A DNA stretch of 64,000 bases from Casuarius casuarius (GCA_003342895.1 PTFA01000197.1:1562286-1626285); one strand, 5' to 3'; positions 37,101 to 44,847 are shown, counted from the stretch's first letter. The notes: generated from the letters alone by a model not told the origin. A program made the numbers and translations.

Positions 37101-39020
37101 TTGGTTCATTCAAGGTCTATCTATAATTTAGGTATTATTACGTGTACCCCCAAGCTTGGACTGGGAGCCCAACTACTCTAGGAGTTATAGCAAGCACAGT
37201 AAAACCCAAAGCTATCCCAAAACCATTCAACTGTAAACTCCTTAAAGAGAGAGACAGAATTATTATTTAAAAATAGGCAAAAGCATTGAAATGCAAACAC
37301 AACTCTCCTATCTTCTGGGGCATTTAGTGTTAGGGTCATACAACACAGGATTGGACTGGCCATAAGCGCTGCTCCCTTCACATCTGTATAGGGCCATGTA
37401 CACAGACGGTGTAAACAAGAGAACTAAACCTGCAAAAAACCCTCTGTTTCTAACCTAGCTCTGTTTCCAACATATGCACAGCACAGTTTGTGCAAACCAA
37501 CTGGGAAAACAGTTTGAATTATTCATTGTGTCAAGGCATGGGAAGGGCCTTGTAAGTCACTTCCCCCCCAAAGAATAAGAAACATCTGTGATGTGCAAAT
37601 GAGATGTGGGAATTAAGGGAATCCAATATATTTATTCTTTGAAGGCTCTTGCATTCATACCCTCCACCTTTCTCTTCCTGCCTTACTGTTGCTTCATTTA
37701 GATGATTATTCCTTCTCTGTCAAGAGTTCAGTGAACATTTCAAAGACCTTTCCCCCAGCACGGCAAACAAAAACCACTAAGAGATGTTCGGGATCACAGA
37801 GATTGTGGTTGGAAAGGCACTTTCTGACATCCCACTGAACACTGCATTCTGCTGTGAGTCTGACCCTCCAGAAAGAAGTGGGTAATATAGTCCTACAGCT
37901 GCAAGAATTTCTACGGCTGTAAAGTGATGGTGTAAAAAAACACTGTGTAGATAAGTATTTTGCACATTTGGTATTAAATTGTATAACATCTTTCCAAACT
38001 CACACTTTCTTTTCTGTACCAATCTTCATGTAATGTTATAGTTCAGCAAGATTAAAAAGCACTGAGGTGTGACAACAGACTGGAAGGCGTTCTAGGAAGA
38101 GCCATAAGCCAGAGCACTGTGTCTGACAAGACTTTAAAGACAAGCTAAGATACTTAGGAAAAGTGCAAGAGCTTTATTAACATGCTAATTCTGCTCCTTG
38201 GAGAATATGGAAATTAATTAACCTATTCTAAATCAAATGACAGGCATAGTTTTCCACAGGGAATACAATACAGCTAACATGGAAAGGTGGGAGTATAGAA
38301 GTAGTTGTTAGTAGTCTCAGTATTCTTTTTTTTTTTTAACATAGAGAAACCTCGCATTTCTTCATGCATTCAAAAGCAGATGAGAACTGCCTTCTCTCTG
38401 CTACTGTATTAGGCCACAAGAGAGCTCTTACCAAAGAGAGTTCCTATCAAATGAACACAGAGCCCTTCATCTGGTGCCAGCAGCTGGATGACCGGCAGCG
38501 CCTGCCAGGCCAAGGCATCGCGGAGACGGGAGAGCATGTGTTTCTTACGCACCAACTACAGATCGGAGACAAGGAGCCATTAGCATTTAGGTCCACGCAA
38601 AGCTGCTGCTCGCGCCATCCTAGGGGGAAGAGCATCCCAGCACACGTGGGCCCAAGAGCTTTGCACCGAGATACACCCCGGCTCCTCCAAGCCCCAGACT
38701 GGGAGCAGGAGATGGAAAGGCCAGGGGTGGGGTGGGGTGGGGTGGCCCTCTTTGGGGTCAGCACAGGCTGAAGGGTGTGAGGGCCAATGCTTCGAGGCTG
38801 CGGGAGGCCCAGGGAAGGCTCTCGGGGGCCAGCTGAACCCTGCGCAGGCAGAGGGCCCCCCCCCCCCCCGGCGGCGGAGAGAGACGGTGGGGCCGCTGCC
38901 CACCGAGGCGCCGTCGTCGCCCAGCGTCTCCACAGCGCAAGCGAGGCAGAGCGGCGGGCGGAGCGGCAGCGCCCAGCGCGCGCCGTGGCGGCCGCGCAGC
39001 CGCGCGCACGCCTCCGCCAT
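1127..39020 (-). CDS. MEI1: MEI1, meiotic double-strand break formation protein 1 (30 coding exons placed, one missing)
   Basis: MEI1 is a germ-line protein needed for programmed meiotic double-strand breaks; it works with the REC114-MEI4-IHO1 machinery that activates SPO11 on chromosome axes, and its loss causes meiotic arrest. Thirty minus-strand exons with matching splice phases read as one long helical, leucine-rich (HEAT/ARM-like) protein of ~1,247 codons. One exon between exons 16 and 18 is unplaced; human MEI1 is ~1,270 aa, so the total fits. Diagnostic stretches include [86 protein letters not shown] and the C-terminus [11 protein letters not shown]. The start ATG lies in a CpG island with G at -3 and +4. 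Introns hold no other recognised gene. Coordinates span the first to last coding base; individual exons are listed separately. Exon 1 and the exon 2 acceptor are the least certain boundaries. Confidence 0.93.
2493..2634 (-). CDS. MEI1: MEI1 coding exon 30
   Basis: Encodes [20 protein letters not shown] and [13 protein letters not shown]. Acceptor CGGCTCAG, donor ATAG|GTGATA, phase 0 to 1. Confidence 0.88.
2988..3119 (-). CDS. MEI1: MEI1 coding exon 29
   Basis: Encodes [32 protein letters not shown] and ALHLFLRQ. Acceptor GTTCAAG, donor CAG|GTAAGA, phase 0 to 0. Confidence 0.9.
3803..3834. repeat. interrupted (TG)n tract in MEI1 intron 28
   Basis: Alternating GAGTGTGTGCATGTGTGTGA and following GTGTGT; an interrupted GT microsatellite. 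Confidence 0.6.
3932..4038 (-). CDS. MEI1: MEI1 coding exon 28
   Basis: Encodes [18 protein letters not shown] and [12 protein letters not shown], a highly conserved segment. Acceptor CTCCCAG, donor TTG|GTGAGC, phase 1 to 0. Confidence 0.94.
6016..6097 (-). CDS. MEI1: MEI1 coding exon 27
   Basis: Encodes [20 protein letters not shown] and YVKNQDV. Acceptor CATTCCAG, donor TTG|GTAAAG, phase 0 to 1. Confidence 0.92.
6773..6975 (-). CDS. MEI1: MEI1 coding exon 26
   Basis: Encodes [19 protein letters not shown] and [16 protein letters not shown]. The donor CAG|GTATAT was chosen. An in-frame alternative (CAT|GTCTAC, exon end 6785) would remove four residues (VYLQ), closer to the human length here, but is a weaker site. 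Phase 1 to 0. Confidence 0.88.
7431..7512 (-). CDS. MEI1: MEI1 coding exon 25
   Basis: Encodes [18 protein letters not shown] and RKRKPILLL. Acceptor CCCCTAG, donor CTAG|GTATTT, phase 0 to 1. Confidence 0.9.
9979..10160 (-). CDS. MEI1: MEI1 coding exon 24
   Basis: Encodes [20 protein letters not shown] and [19 protein letters not shown]. Acceptor TATGCAG, donor TGAG|GTGAGA, phase 1 to 0. Confidence 0.92.
10734..10844 (-). CDS. MEI1: MEI1 coding exon 23
   Basis: Encodes [14 protein letters not shown] followed by [20 protein letters not shown]. Acceptor TTTCCAG, donor AGAG|GTGAGG, phase 1 to 1. Confidence 0.92.
11879..11983 (-). CDS. MEI1: MEI1 coding exon 22
   Basis: Encodes [20 protein letters not shown] and TDFRLLHQ. 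Acceptor TTCTTAG, donor CAGG|GTGAGT, phase 1 to 1. Confidence 0.91.
14144..14309 (-). CDS. MEI1: MEI1 coding exon 21
   Basis: Encodes [20 protein letters not shown] and [16 protein letters not shown]. Acceptor CATCCCAG, donor CAAG|GTGACT, phase 0 to 1. Confidence 0.92.
15555..15640 (+). repeat. possible CR1 LINE fragment, plus orientation
   Basis: The stretch reading CATATGAAGAGAGGCTAAAA then TACTGGGAGCATTCAGG resembles the CR1 3' region segment that reads CTATGAGGAAAGGCTGAGGG, GAGCTGGG, TTCAG. It is short and diverged. Confidence 0.35.
17951..17976. repeat. (CA)n microsatellite in MEI1 intron 20
   Basis: An imperfect start (GCGCGCAC) is followed by about ten uninterrupted CA units. It is intronic and likely length-polymorphic. 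Confidence 0.85.
18141..18413 (-). CDS. MEI1: MEI1 coding exon 20
   Basis: The largest placed exon (273 bases, 91 codons), with [40 protein letters not shown] and [10 protein letters not shown]. Acceptor TTATCAG, donor CTG|GTATGT, phase 0 to 0. Confidence 0.93.
18978..19125 (-). CDS. MEI1: MEI1 coding exon 19
   Basis: Encodes [20 protein letters not shown] and [19 protein letters not shown]. Acceptor CCTGCAG, donor TTG|GTAAAA, phase 2 to 0. Confidence 0.91.
19244..19418 (-). CDS. MEI1: MEI1 coding exon 18 (numbering leaves room for the missing exon 17)
   Basis: Encodes [20 protein letters not shown] and [15 protein letters not shown]. Acceptor TTTCCAG, donor ACAG|GTGAGC, phase 1 to 2. An ambiguous base (N) at 19339 is the third position of an ACN threonine codon, so it does not affect the protein. 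Confidence 0.88.
21454..21514 (-). CDS. MEI1: MEI1 coding exon 16
   Basis: Encodes [20 protein letters not shown]. Acceptor TCTCCAG, donor AAAG|GTATTG, phase 1 to 2. The following exon, required for frame, was not located. Confidence 0.92.
22148..22259 (-). CDS. MEI1: MEI1 coding exon 15
   Basis: Encodes [19 protein letters not shown] and [15 protein letters not shown]. Acceptor TTCCACAG, donor CTGG|GTATGG, phase 0 to 1. Confidence 0.9.
23575..23716 (-). CDS. MEI1: MEI1 coding exon 14
   Basis: Encodes [20 protein letters not shown] and [17 protein letters not shown]. Acceptor TTTGTAG, donor CATG|GTAGGG, phase 2 to 0. Confidence 0.93.
24782..24801. repeat. short (CA)n tract in MEI1 intron 13
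   Basis: Run of CA units just downstream of the exon 13 donor (in MEI1 sense). It is a minor microsatellite. Confidence 0.6.
24820..24911 (-). CDS. MEI1: MEI1 coding exon 13
   Basis: Encodes [13 protein letters not shown] and [18 protein letters not shown]. Acceptor GTCTCAG, donor GTAG|GTGAGG, phase 0 to 2. Confidence 0.9.
26362..26476 (-). CDS. MEI1: MEI1 coding exon 12
   Basis: Encodes [19 protein letters not shown] and [15 protein letters not shown]. Acceptor TGTGCAG, donor GCA|GTAAGT, phase 2 to 0. Confidence 0.9.
27016..27150 (-). CDS. MEI1: MEI1 coding exon 11
   Basis: Encodes [19 protein letters not shown] and [17 protein letters not shown]. Acceptor CTTTTCAG, donor TGAG|GTAGGC, phase 2 to 2. 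Confidence 0.92.
29639..29738 (-). CDS. MEI1: MEI1 coding exon 10
   Basis: Encodes [19 protein letters not shown] then [13 protein letters not shown]. Acceptor ATCTGCAG, donor AACG|GTAGGG, phase 1 to 2. Confidence 0.92.
30268..30384 (-). CDS. MEI1: MEI1 coding exon 9
   Basis: Encodes [18 protein letters not shown] then [17 protein letters not shown]. Acceptor TTTGCAG, donor TATG|GTGAGT, phase 1 to 1. Confidence 0.93.
31408..31522 (-). CDS. MEI1: MEI1 coding exon 8
   Basis: Encodes [17 protein letters not shown] followed by [20 protein letters not shown]. Acceptor CCTAATAG, donor CCAG|GTGAAG, phase 0 to 1. Confidence 0.92.
32070..32200 (-). CDS. MEI1: MEI1 coding exon 7
   Basis: Encodes [20 protein letters not shown], an acidic linker and PLPLALKK. 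Acceptor TTTTGTAG, donor AAAAAG|GTGATG, ends in phase 0. Confidence 0.9.
33475..33678 (-). CDS. MEI1: MEI1 coding exon 6
   Basis: A 204-base exon, phase 1 to 1, containing [20 protein letters not shown] and [12 protein letters not shown], one of the most conserved MEI1 segments. Donor TTGG|GTAAGG. Confidence 0.93.
34293..34398 (-). CDS. MEI1: MEI1 coding exon 5
   Basis: Starts in phase 0 after GTCTACAG with [10 protein letters not shown], then [20 protein letters not shown], and ends in phase 1 at CACA|GTGAGT. Confidence 0.9.
35072..35145 (-). CDS. MEI1: MEI1 coding exon 4
   Basis: Encodes [19 protein letters not shown] then DESQKE, from TGCCTAG to a strong donor GAG|GTCAGT, phase 0. It joins exon 5 (LCKATTMRG) without a break. 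Confidence 0.87.
35429..35449. repeat. poly(A)/poly(T) tract in MEI1 intron 3
   Basis: Twenty-one consecutive A on the plus strand, with no flanking duplication or processed cDNA visible. Confidence 0.7.
36789..36839 (-). CDS. MEI1: MEI1 coding exon 3
   Basis: A 51-base exon, phase 1 to 1, encoding [17 protein letters not shown] between CTTTTAG and GAAG|GTGAGA. Confidence 0.88.
37788..37870 (-). repeat. possible CR1 3'-end fragment, minus orientation
   Basis: Plus-strand text GATCACAGAGATTGTGGTTG then GAAAGGCACTTT resembles the reverse complement of the CR1 3' tail (ATCACAGAAT, GGTTGGAAGGGACCT). It lies in MEI1 intron 2. Confidence 0.4.
38432..38555 (-). CDS. MEI1: MEI1 coding exon 2 (residues 40-80)
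   Basis: Encodes [17 protein letters not shown] and CVHLIGTLF, ending in phase 1 at TTTG|GTAAGA. Two in-frame acceptors are possible: CTGTAG before base 38555 (chosen, better pyrimidine context) or GTAAG before base 38543, which would drop four residues. Confidence 0.85.
38722..38745. repeat. (GGGGT)n short tandem array in MEI1 intron 1
   Basis: Plus strand reads AGGGGTGGGGTGGGGTGGGG then TGG. Four successive G4 runs separated by T are a textbook potential G-quadruplex, on the non-template strand for a rightward transcript and the template strand for MEI1. Confidence 0.85.
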
Positions 39021-39310
39021 CACCGCCCAACGGCCGCCGCCAACGGCTGCCTCGCGGGCGTAGCGCGCATGCGCGGGGGCGCCCCTGGGGGCGGCGGCCG
39101 TTGGCGGCGGCGGCGCTGCGCCGTCTAGCGAGCGTTTCCTCCGCCGCTCCCCGCCGCAGGGGTCGGGGATGTCTCTGAAGGGGGAAGGAGAGCTTGAGAG
39201 CGCCTCCCCACCGGCTGCCGGCAGCAAGACGGGGCGAGGGAGGAAAATATCTCCACCCCTTGGAGTGGGTGCAGAAAGGGGAGCGGCAGGGCAGAGGTCC
39301 CGCCAGGGTC
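38790..39310. promoter_or_regulatory. MEI1: MEI1 CpG-island promoter with MYB-type and NRF1-type motifs
   Basis: A dense CpG block surrounds MEI1 exon 1. Upstream of the ATG (higher coordinates) lie CAACGG at 39028-39033 and 39041-39046, the palindrome GCGCATGCGC (NRF1 consensus) at 39065-39074, and CCGTTG at 39098-39103. AACGG is the MYB core. NRF1 and A-MYB sites are recurrent in germ-line promoters; binding here is inferred from sequence only. No TATA box is evident. Confidence 0.7.
38904..39020 (-). CDS. MEI1: MEI1 coding exon 1 (residues 1-39)
   Basis: Reads [10 protein letters not shown] and on through [16 protein letters not shown] to a donor TCG|GTGGGC, phase 0. The ATG context (GTG ATG G) is favourable. 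This is the least conserved part of MEI1; the call rests on position, open frame, CpG island and phase agreement with exon 2. Confidence 0.65.
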
Positions 39311-41723
39311 AGAGAGGGGGACGCAGCAGGAGTTTGGGGTAACAGTTTGTTTTCCCTGCACGCTGTGGTACAGGGAGAGGTGGGGTAGGGCCTGAGCGGG
39401 GATATCAGAAAAGGGACCCGATGGCAGCACTGGGGAAATAAAATACCCGCAGGGATGGGAGTAGCAGGGATAGAAAGAGTGTGGGACAAAAATGGTGTGA
39501 AAAGAGAGACGAGAGCAGAGCCGGTAAAGCCAGGAAACGGATTGGAGGGACTCCAGGGTCAGAGCTGCCGTTTTCAGTGTGCACAGGGGAGAGTGAGGAG
39601 AAAGGTGGGAGGAGACCCAGAGTAAGGAAACCCGGGGCCTTTGATCTCTCTTAGTAACACTGATTTGAGAGAGTACTGACTTTCCCCTTGGTATGAGAGG
39701 TGACCCCAGATATATTTATGGTATGTTTAGACAAGCTTAGCCAGACTTTTTTTTTTCCTGTAAGAGGAAAGAGATGGGGTTTGCCTACAGTACCAGCACA
39801 TATAAACCCAGCCCTATGTCTGATAGTTATTTGATTATGTACTGTTCTCCATATTTTCAGATATTTCACCTTTTACTGAAGATTTATGTGGAAAGAAGCA
39901 TATGTGAATTTTGATCCAATTTTTGTGACCTCATCCACGTGAGACTCACAAAGGACCTACATCTGGTCCTATGTCCATTCATGTCTCTGAGCAGTGTCCT
40001 CTAGTTGCATGGGCACCTTCTGAGTGGAGGGCACAGCTCAGCCTTTTCTCTGGTACCCTTTCATCCATGTGTGAGCCCTCAACCCTCACACCCCTTCCTT
40101 TTCCTTTTCCACTGGTTGCCCCCTGTTAGCTGCCTGTTCACCTCATGTTTCTATTTCACTTAGCTCCTTCCTCTCCCAAGAGGGCCTGATACTTTGTAGG
40201 GCCTGGCTAGCACCTAGCTCTAAAAGAAGGAGAAAAATCTCATCCTTCACAGAGGCGGTCCCTCCACTGAAATCAATATCAAAATGAATTGGTTGTGTGT
40301 GTGAGAACCTTAAACTGTTACTGTCCATATGCAGTGTAGAATAATAGGGAGAGTCAGCTTTCCTCAGCATCAAAGCACCTTTAAAAAGTAAACATCTGGG
40401 AGATCTCTATATCCAAGGATAGATGCTCATGAATATGCTCACACCATATTCAAAAAACTGCTAACAACTAGACATGTACCTGCCACAGAACAATATGATC
40501 TGTCACGCCCATCTGCACAGCCTTGACATTTAGTAATAGTATTAATCATAACATGTATTGGTCAGTACGAGCACCCCTGGAGGTTGGTAAGTAGCCCTTA
40601 GGTGTTCAGCTTTGTTTGGCAGAGGAAAAATAAAGAACAAGACATGATTTCTCAATACTCTTCCATTTTTATTTTATATTACAGTATGCATCGCTGTAGA
40701 GTCTGGGCTGACATAATGCTTTACACATCCCCACAGTTCCCTGTAGAAATAAGTCTGTGCTGTCATCCTCATTTTTAGAGATGAAGAACTGAAGCACAGA
40801 GAAGTCCTGACAGGCCACGAGCAGACAAGCAGTCTCCCACTGAGAAGATGCTTAGCTGTAGTTAGCACCTCTCCAAAGTTCAGCAGTTCTGCCTTTAGCT
40901 TTAGATATAGTTGATATCTATAGTTGATAGATATAGTATCAGCTCTTCTGATTTTGGGTAGTTAAGTCAAACATTTTATCCTCTTCTGCACTTAGAAGTG
41001 GGACAAAGCTGATAAAGGTGGAATTTCAGCAGGAAGAAATCCAAGAAAAAGCATGAGTGTATGTGTCTGTGTATGCTGCAGATTTAACAACTCCCTGTCT
41101 CACGCAGTATTGTATCATGCAGAATTGTCTGTGCAGGAATAAACCAGCCGGCAGGGAACAGAAAGCCATCTCTCAGTTCGGCAGAATCCAGAGCCATCCG
41201 GCGTGCGCAGCACTGATGCGCTTCCTGCATATCCTTAAACCTGCAACTCCCCAGCCTTAACTCGGGGAATCTCAGTGCCTCCGCGGTCACTCGGCACTGG
41301 GGCACCTCTTGCTTATTTTTCACGCACAGGTGGCCGATCAAGCATCATTTTTATGCAACATCCTTGGGGATGGAGAGCGGGAGGGAGGGGGTCCTGCAGA
41401 CGAAACACGCTTGCGTCTGAAGCAACGAGCAGACACTTGCCCGCAGCTGATCCCGCCACGGAGCAGTTAGGTGCCTCGGGCGAGGCGCCCAGGCTCGTCT
41501 TCCCGTAGCGCCGACCCCAGCGCTCGGCCGCGGCCCCGGCCGCGCGGCCCCGAACGGAGCGGCGCCGCCCCTTCCCGCCCCCCGGCTCGCCGACACCTCA
41601 TTTCCGGTAGCGACGCATTTCTCCCGCGCCCGGGAGTGCGCTGCCTCCTCCTCTTCCTCCTCCGTGAAGCTTTCGGGCCGAGAGGACGCGTGCGGCGCGG
41701 CGCGGGCAGCTGAGAGCGCGGCC
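39021..41723. other. MEI1-SNU13 intergenic region, head-to-head
   Basis: About 2.7 kb between the divergent starts of MEI1 and SNU13. Both ends are CpG islands and the middle (39.6-41.3 kb) is AT-leaner, with no recognised gene. A small divergent ORF (39169-39342) next to the MEI1 promoter is listed as a finding only. Short ATATAGTTGATATCTATAG-like AT repeats occur near 40.91-40.95 kb. Confidence 0.7.
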
Positions 41724-42130
41724 ATGGTGAGCGGGGCAGCGCCAGCGCCGCGTGTGCCGGCGGGGCGGCCGCCTTCCCCCCGCCGGGAGCCGCGCCGCCT
41801 CCCTGGGGGCGGCGGGCAGAACCGGGCAGGGGGAGCACGTGGCGGCTGGGCCGCCTCGGGCCGCCGGGCGGGCTGCGGCGGGGAGGCCGTGCTTGCCGCG
41901 GGTGGCCGCTGCGTGCGCGCTGGCGGTAACTTGCGCGGCATCTGCGCCGTGGGGGCTTGGCGCTCTCCCACGCGTGGAGAGTGCGGGAGGGCTGGCGCTC
42001 CGTGGGGTCGCTTGTGCCGGGAGACCCTATCCCCGGGCTCCGCTCGCTCCCTCGGAAGCAGAAGCATGTGCTCTCCGTGTGGAAGAGCAGCTCGGGGATA
42101 GTGCCCTAGCTCCCCGTTAGGGCTGGCGGC
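41420..42130. promoter_or_regulatory. SNU13: SNU13 CpG-island promoter
   Basis: A CpG-rich block covers the SNU13 start and the first ~400 bases of intron 1. It has GC boxes, an ETS-like TTTCCGGT at 41601-41608, and a pyrimidine-rich stretch (CTCCTCTTCCTCCTCC, about 41645-41662) that could host an initiator or TOP-like start. The exact transcription start cannot be read. Confidence 0.75.
41724..41726 (+). CDS. SNU13: SNU13 coding exon 1 (initiator Met only)
   Basis: GCGGCC ATG | GTGAGC: the start codon is the last three bases of the exon, so all upstream exon 1 sequence is 5' UTR. Confidence 0.93.
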
Positions 42131-44196
42131 AGAAGATCGCAGCACTTGGACGCTGGACCGCTCCCTTCTAGATACTAACTGCGTTTAAATTCCCAACTTT
42201 TGAATGCAAATATTGGGGGGGGGGGGGAACTCTAGTTCTGCCAGTACTGGTTAGTAATACTTGCTATGATGTTATTACTGTTCCTATATGCCACTGATCT
42301 TAAAATCTAGAAGCTATCTGTAATTTGCAGGAGTAAATCTGATATCTTACTCTTCTCAGGTTTTCTTTAAAATTCAGGTCTAAACTTGTTAAATTGTTGC
42401 TGGTAGCAACTTGCTCTGAAACACTTCATTTATACAGTATCTATGGTAGCACCTGCTTGAAGATTGCTGTTAGCTCACTGCTGCTAGATTAGCGCATTGA
42501 AATTGTCCAACTCTACCTGGCCCAGCGGTGGGGGCAGAGATGCTGTTTACTTTGAACATGAGAAATGAAATGCAATGGGATTTTTAGTGTATTTGTTGAG
42601 CAGATGAGAATAGTGAGTTGAGTTGACCCCAGCAGTTGATATATGTGATAGACTTAAGGTCTAGGTAGTGTTGTTCAGAACAAAGCCTCTTTTGCTCCTG
42701 TTGTAATACGCCCTTTCCATTCTCTAGAGTGAGGCAGAAGTGAACCCCAAAGCTTACCCACTGGCTGATGCACAGCTCACCAAAACACTGCTGGATCTTG
42801 TGCAGCAATCCTGCAACTATAAGCAGCTACGTAAGGGAGCCAATGAAGGTGAGACTTGCCTGTTATAAAGTATGCTAGAGTTGTTTGAGTTATAGAAAGA
42901 GCTTTGAGAAGCTGTGTCTGGAGGTCATCTTCTCCCCAGCTGTGGGCCATTAATTTTATATAGATCTTGGCTATTGCAAATGTGCCTTGCTTTCCTCCTC
43001 CTCTCTGCCTGTTTGGGGAACATTCAGGGACAGAATTAAACTGTAAACTTTTCAACATTTAGATACAGTTCTGGTAGATGCTCAAACTGTATTCCTGGTG
43101 TACTGTGTTCGTGCATACTTTAGTGGTGAGGCACTGGGATTACCAGATGCCTAGCTAGTTTAGAATTATAAAACAATTTGGGTTTGAAGGGACCTCTGAA
43201 GGTCTATGGTGCAATCTGTCTGGAGAAGTGCTCCCTTTAAAGCTGGATCAGGTTGCTCAGAGTCTTGTTTAGTCAAGCTTAAAAAAAAAAAAAAAAACCT
43301 CTAAGGATGAAGACCCCACAACTTCTCTGGGCCCCTGTCCTAGGACCCATACTACTCTCATGGTAGATTTTTTTTCCTTGTGTCCCATCAGAATTTCCCT
43401 GAGGCAACAGTCACAGACTGCAACTTGTCCTTTTGCTATGCACCCATCAGGACAGTCTAGCTCTGTCCTTTCTACCTTTTAGGTAGTGGAAGACAGCAAG
43501 GACATCGCCCTACACCTTGGCCTTCTCTTCTCCAGGCTAAACAAACCCAGGTTTTTTGGTCTCTCCTTGTGCCGTGACCATTTTAGCCCCTCTGTGCTGG
43601 ATTTGCTCTGCTTGTCAGTCTCCTTCCTACACTTGAGGGTGAGGTGGGATACTACTCCAGATGCAGCTCTGTGAGTGCTGAGCAGGGGGAATAATTTCTT
43701 CCCTGGAGCTGCTATGTTCTGAAGGTCAGCTTTCATCCCTGCAAGGGTGCACTGCTGACTGCCACTCTGTTCAGTCTGGACTTCTTTCCTAGCCCTGCAG
43801 CTGCCATTTTCCTTGAGCTGTCATGCTATCACTAGATTTCCTGCTTGCTCATACTAATTTCAACATCTGTTAATGTTTTTCATTAATGTGCTTTACAGAA
43901 AGCCCTAGACTTAAGATTAAGTTTCTTTTGCAGCCACCAAAACACTGAACAGAGGAATAGCAGAATTCATTGTGATGGCTGCAGATGCTGAGCCCTTGGA
44001 GATCATCCTACATCTCCCTCTTCTGTGCGAGGACAAGAATGTGCCCTATGTCTTTGTGCGCTCCAAGCAGGCCCTGGGCCGGGCATGTGGTGTCTCCCGG
44101 CCTGTCATTGCCTGTTCAATCACCATCAAGGAGGGATCACAGCTAAAGCCTCAGATCCAGTCTGTCCAGCAAGCTATAGAAAGACTGTTGGTCTAA
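41724..44196 (+). CDS. SNU13: SNU13 (NHP2L1, 15.5K) kink-turn RNA-binding protein, 128 aa
   Basis: SNU13 is a nuclear and nucleolar L7Ae-family protein that binds kink-turns in U4 snRNA and box C/D snoRNAs, nucleating U4/U6.U5 tri-snRNP and C/D snoRNP assembly. Three coding exons (41724-41726, 42728-42848, 43934-44196) join in phase to give 128 codons, exactly the usual family length, nearly identical to the mammalian protein. The RNA-contact loop reads [14 protein letters not shown] (residues 36-49), retaining the kink-turn-recognising Asn40, Glu41 and Lys44. The C-terminus is QQAIERLLV. Exon 1 contributes only the initiator ATG, ending immediately at a GTGAGC donor. Intron 2 carries an antisense CR1 fragment. 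Identification is secure. Confidence 0.97.
42728..42848 (+). CDS. SNU13: SNU13 coding exon 2 (residues 2-41)
   Basis: After TTCTCTAG it reads [19 protein letters not shown], then [20 protein letters not shown], ending in phase 1 at GAAG|GTGAGA. Confidence 0.96.
43160..43820 (-). repeat. CR1 LINE 3' fragment in SNU13 intron 2, antisense to SNU13
   Basis: The plus strand carries the reverse complement of the CR1 3' region in order: GGTTTGAAGGGACCTCTGAA, a GGATCAGGTTGCTCAGAG block, AAGGATGAAGACCCCACAAC, a CTTCTCTTCTCCAGGCTAAA block and a CTGGATTTGCTCTGCTTG block. An A17 run interrupts it at about 43279-43296. It is diverged and has no coding capacity. CR1 is the dominant LINE of birds and reptiles, which supports the taxonomic inference. 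Confidence 0.75.
43934..44196 (+). CDS. SNU13: SNU13 coding exon 3 (residues 42-128 and stop)
   Basis: After TTTTGCAG it reads [20 protein letters not shown], then [40 protein letters not shown] and IERLLV, TAA. This is the L7Ae-fold core. Confidence 0.97.
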
Positions 44197-44847
44197 TGCC
44201 CATGCGTTTATGTGGAATAGGACAAGTTGGAGTTGGGGGAAATAATGTTTAGCTGTAGTTGATGAGGTAATAGTTTTGATACCAATGTTTCATTTTAAAA
44301 CACCTTTTTTTGTTTATTTGTTTAATAGTGATGTAACTCTAAAAGTGTTTCTGCCTCTTCCCCCCTCCCCCCCTTTTCTTCTATTATCCCACTCCAACAC
44401 AGTCATTCTCATTCAATTACTTCTTGAAAAATGATTGTACAGCTGTATTTCCTGTTTGATGTTTAAAAGAGGAAAAAAAAAATCCTTATCTCCATGGCTG
44501 CCTGCTCAGGGCTTTAACCTACCCATTAGCTTCCTTTGTGCTGCAATTTTCTGCTAAGTGTTCAGCTAACAAATGTAGATCCGCAGCACACCTTGTGCAT
44601 TCAGACTGCTGGAGGTGTTGCTTTAAAGTGATGAAGCAGTGTAGCCCATGTATGAGGCAGAGAGTGGCTACTGTGTAGCAGTGGATGGAGCCAAGATCAA
44701 GCCAGTACACACAGCACAACCTTTTCTTCTTGAAACCAGACATGAGACTTCTGGAAGAGGTGTTTGGGAAACAGAAACCTCATGGCAATGCACAAAGTGA
44801 AATCTCTGATCTTGCTTTTGTTTTTAAATACTGACTTTTTAAGAAAA

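Noticed and set aside
37777..38022. Minus-strand ORF reading [16 protein letters not shown] in MEI1 intron 2
   Set aside because: Exons 2 and 3 join in phase without it, and part of it overlaps a CR1-like 3' tail.
38758..39489. 243-codon minus-strand ORF over the MEI1 promoter
   Set aside because: It is a different frame from the MEI1 start exon, low-complexity and GC-driven. The frame beginning [10 protein letters not shown] joins exon 2 in phase, this one does not.
41351..42145. 264-codon minus-strand ORF antisense to the SNU13 promoter
   Set aside because: It has CpG-island composition (Ala/Pro/Arg-rich), no family resemblance, and overlaps SNU13 exon 1 on the other strand.
42240..42345. 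Possible box C/D snoRNA in SNU13 intron 1 (ATGATGT ... CTGA)
   Set aside because: The C box is imperfect, no terminal stem was found, and the spacing is unsuitable.
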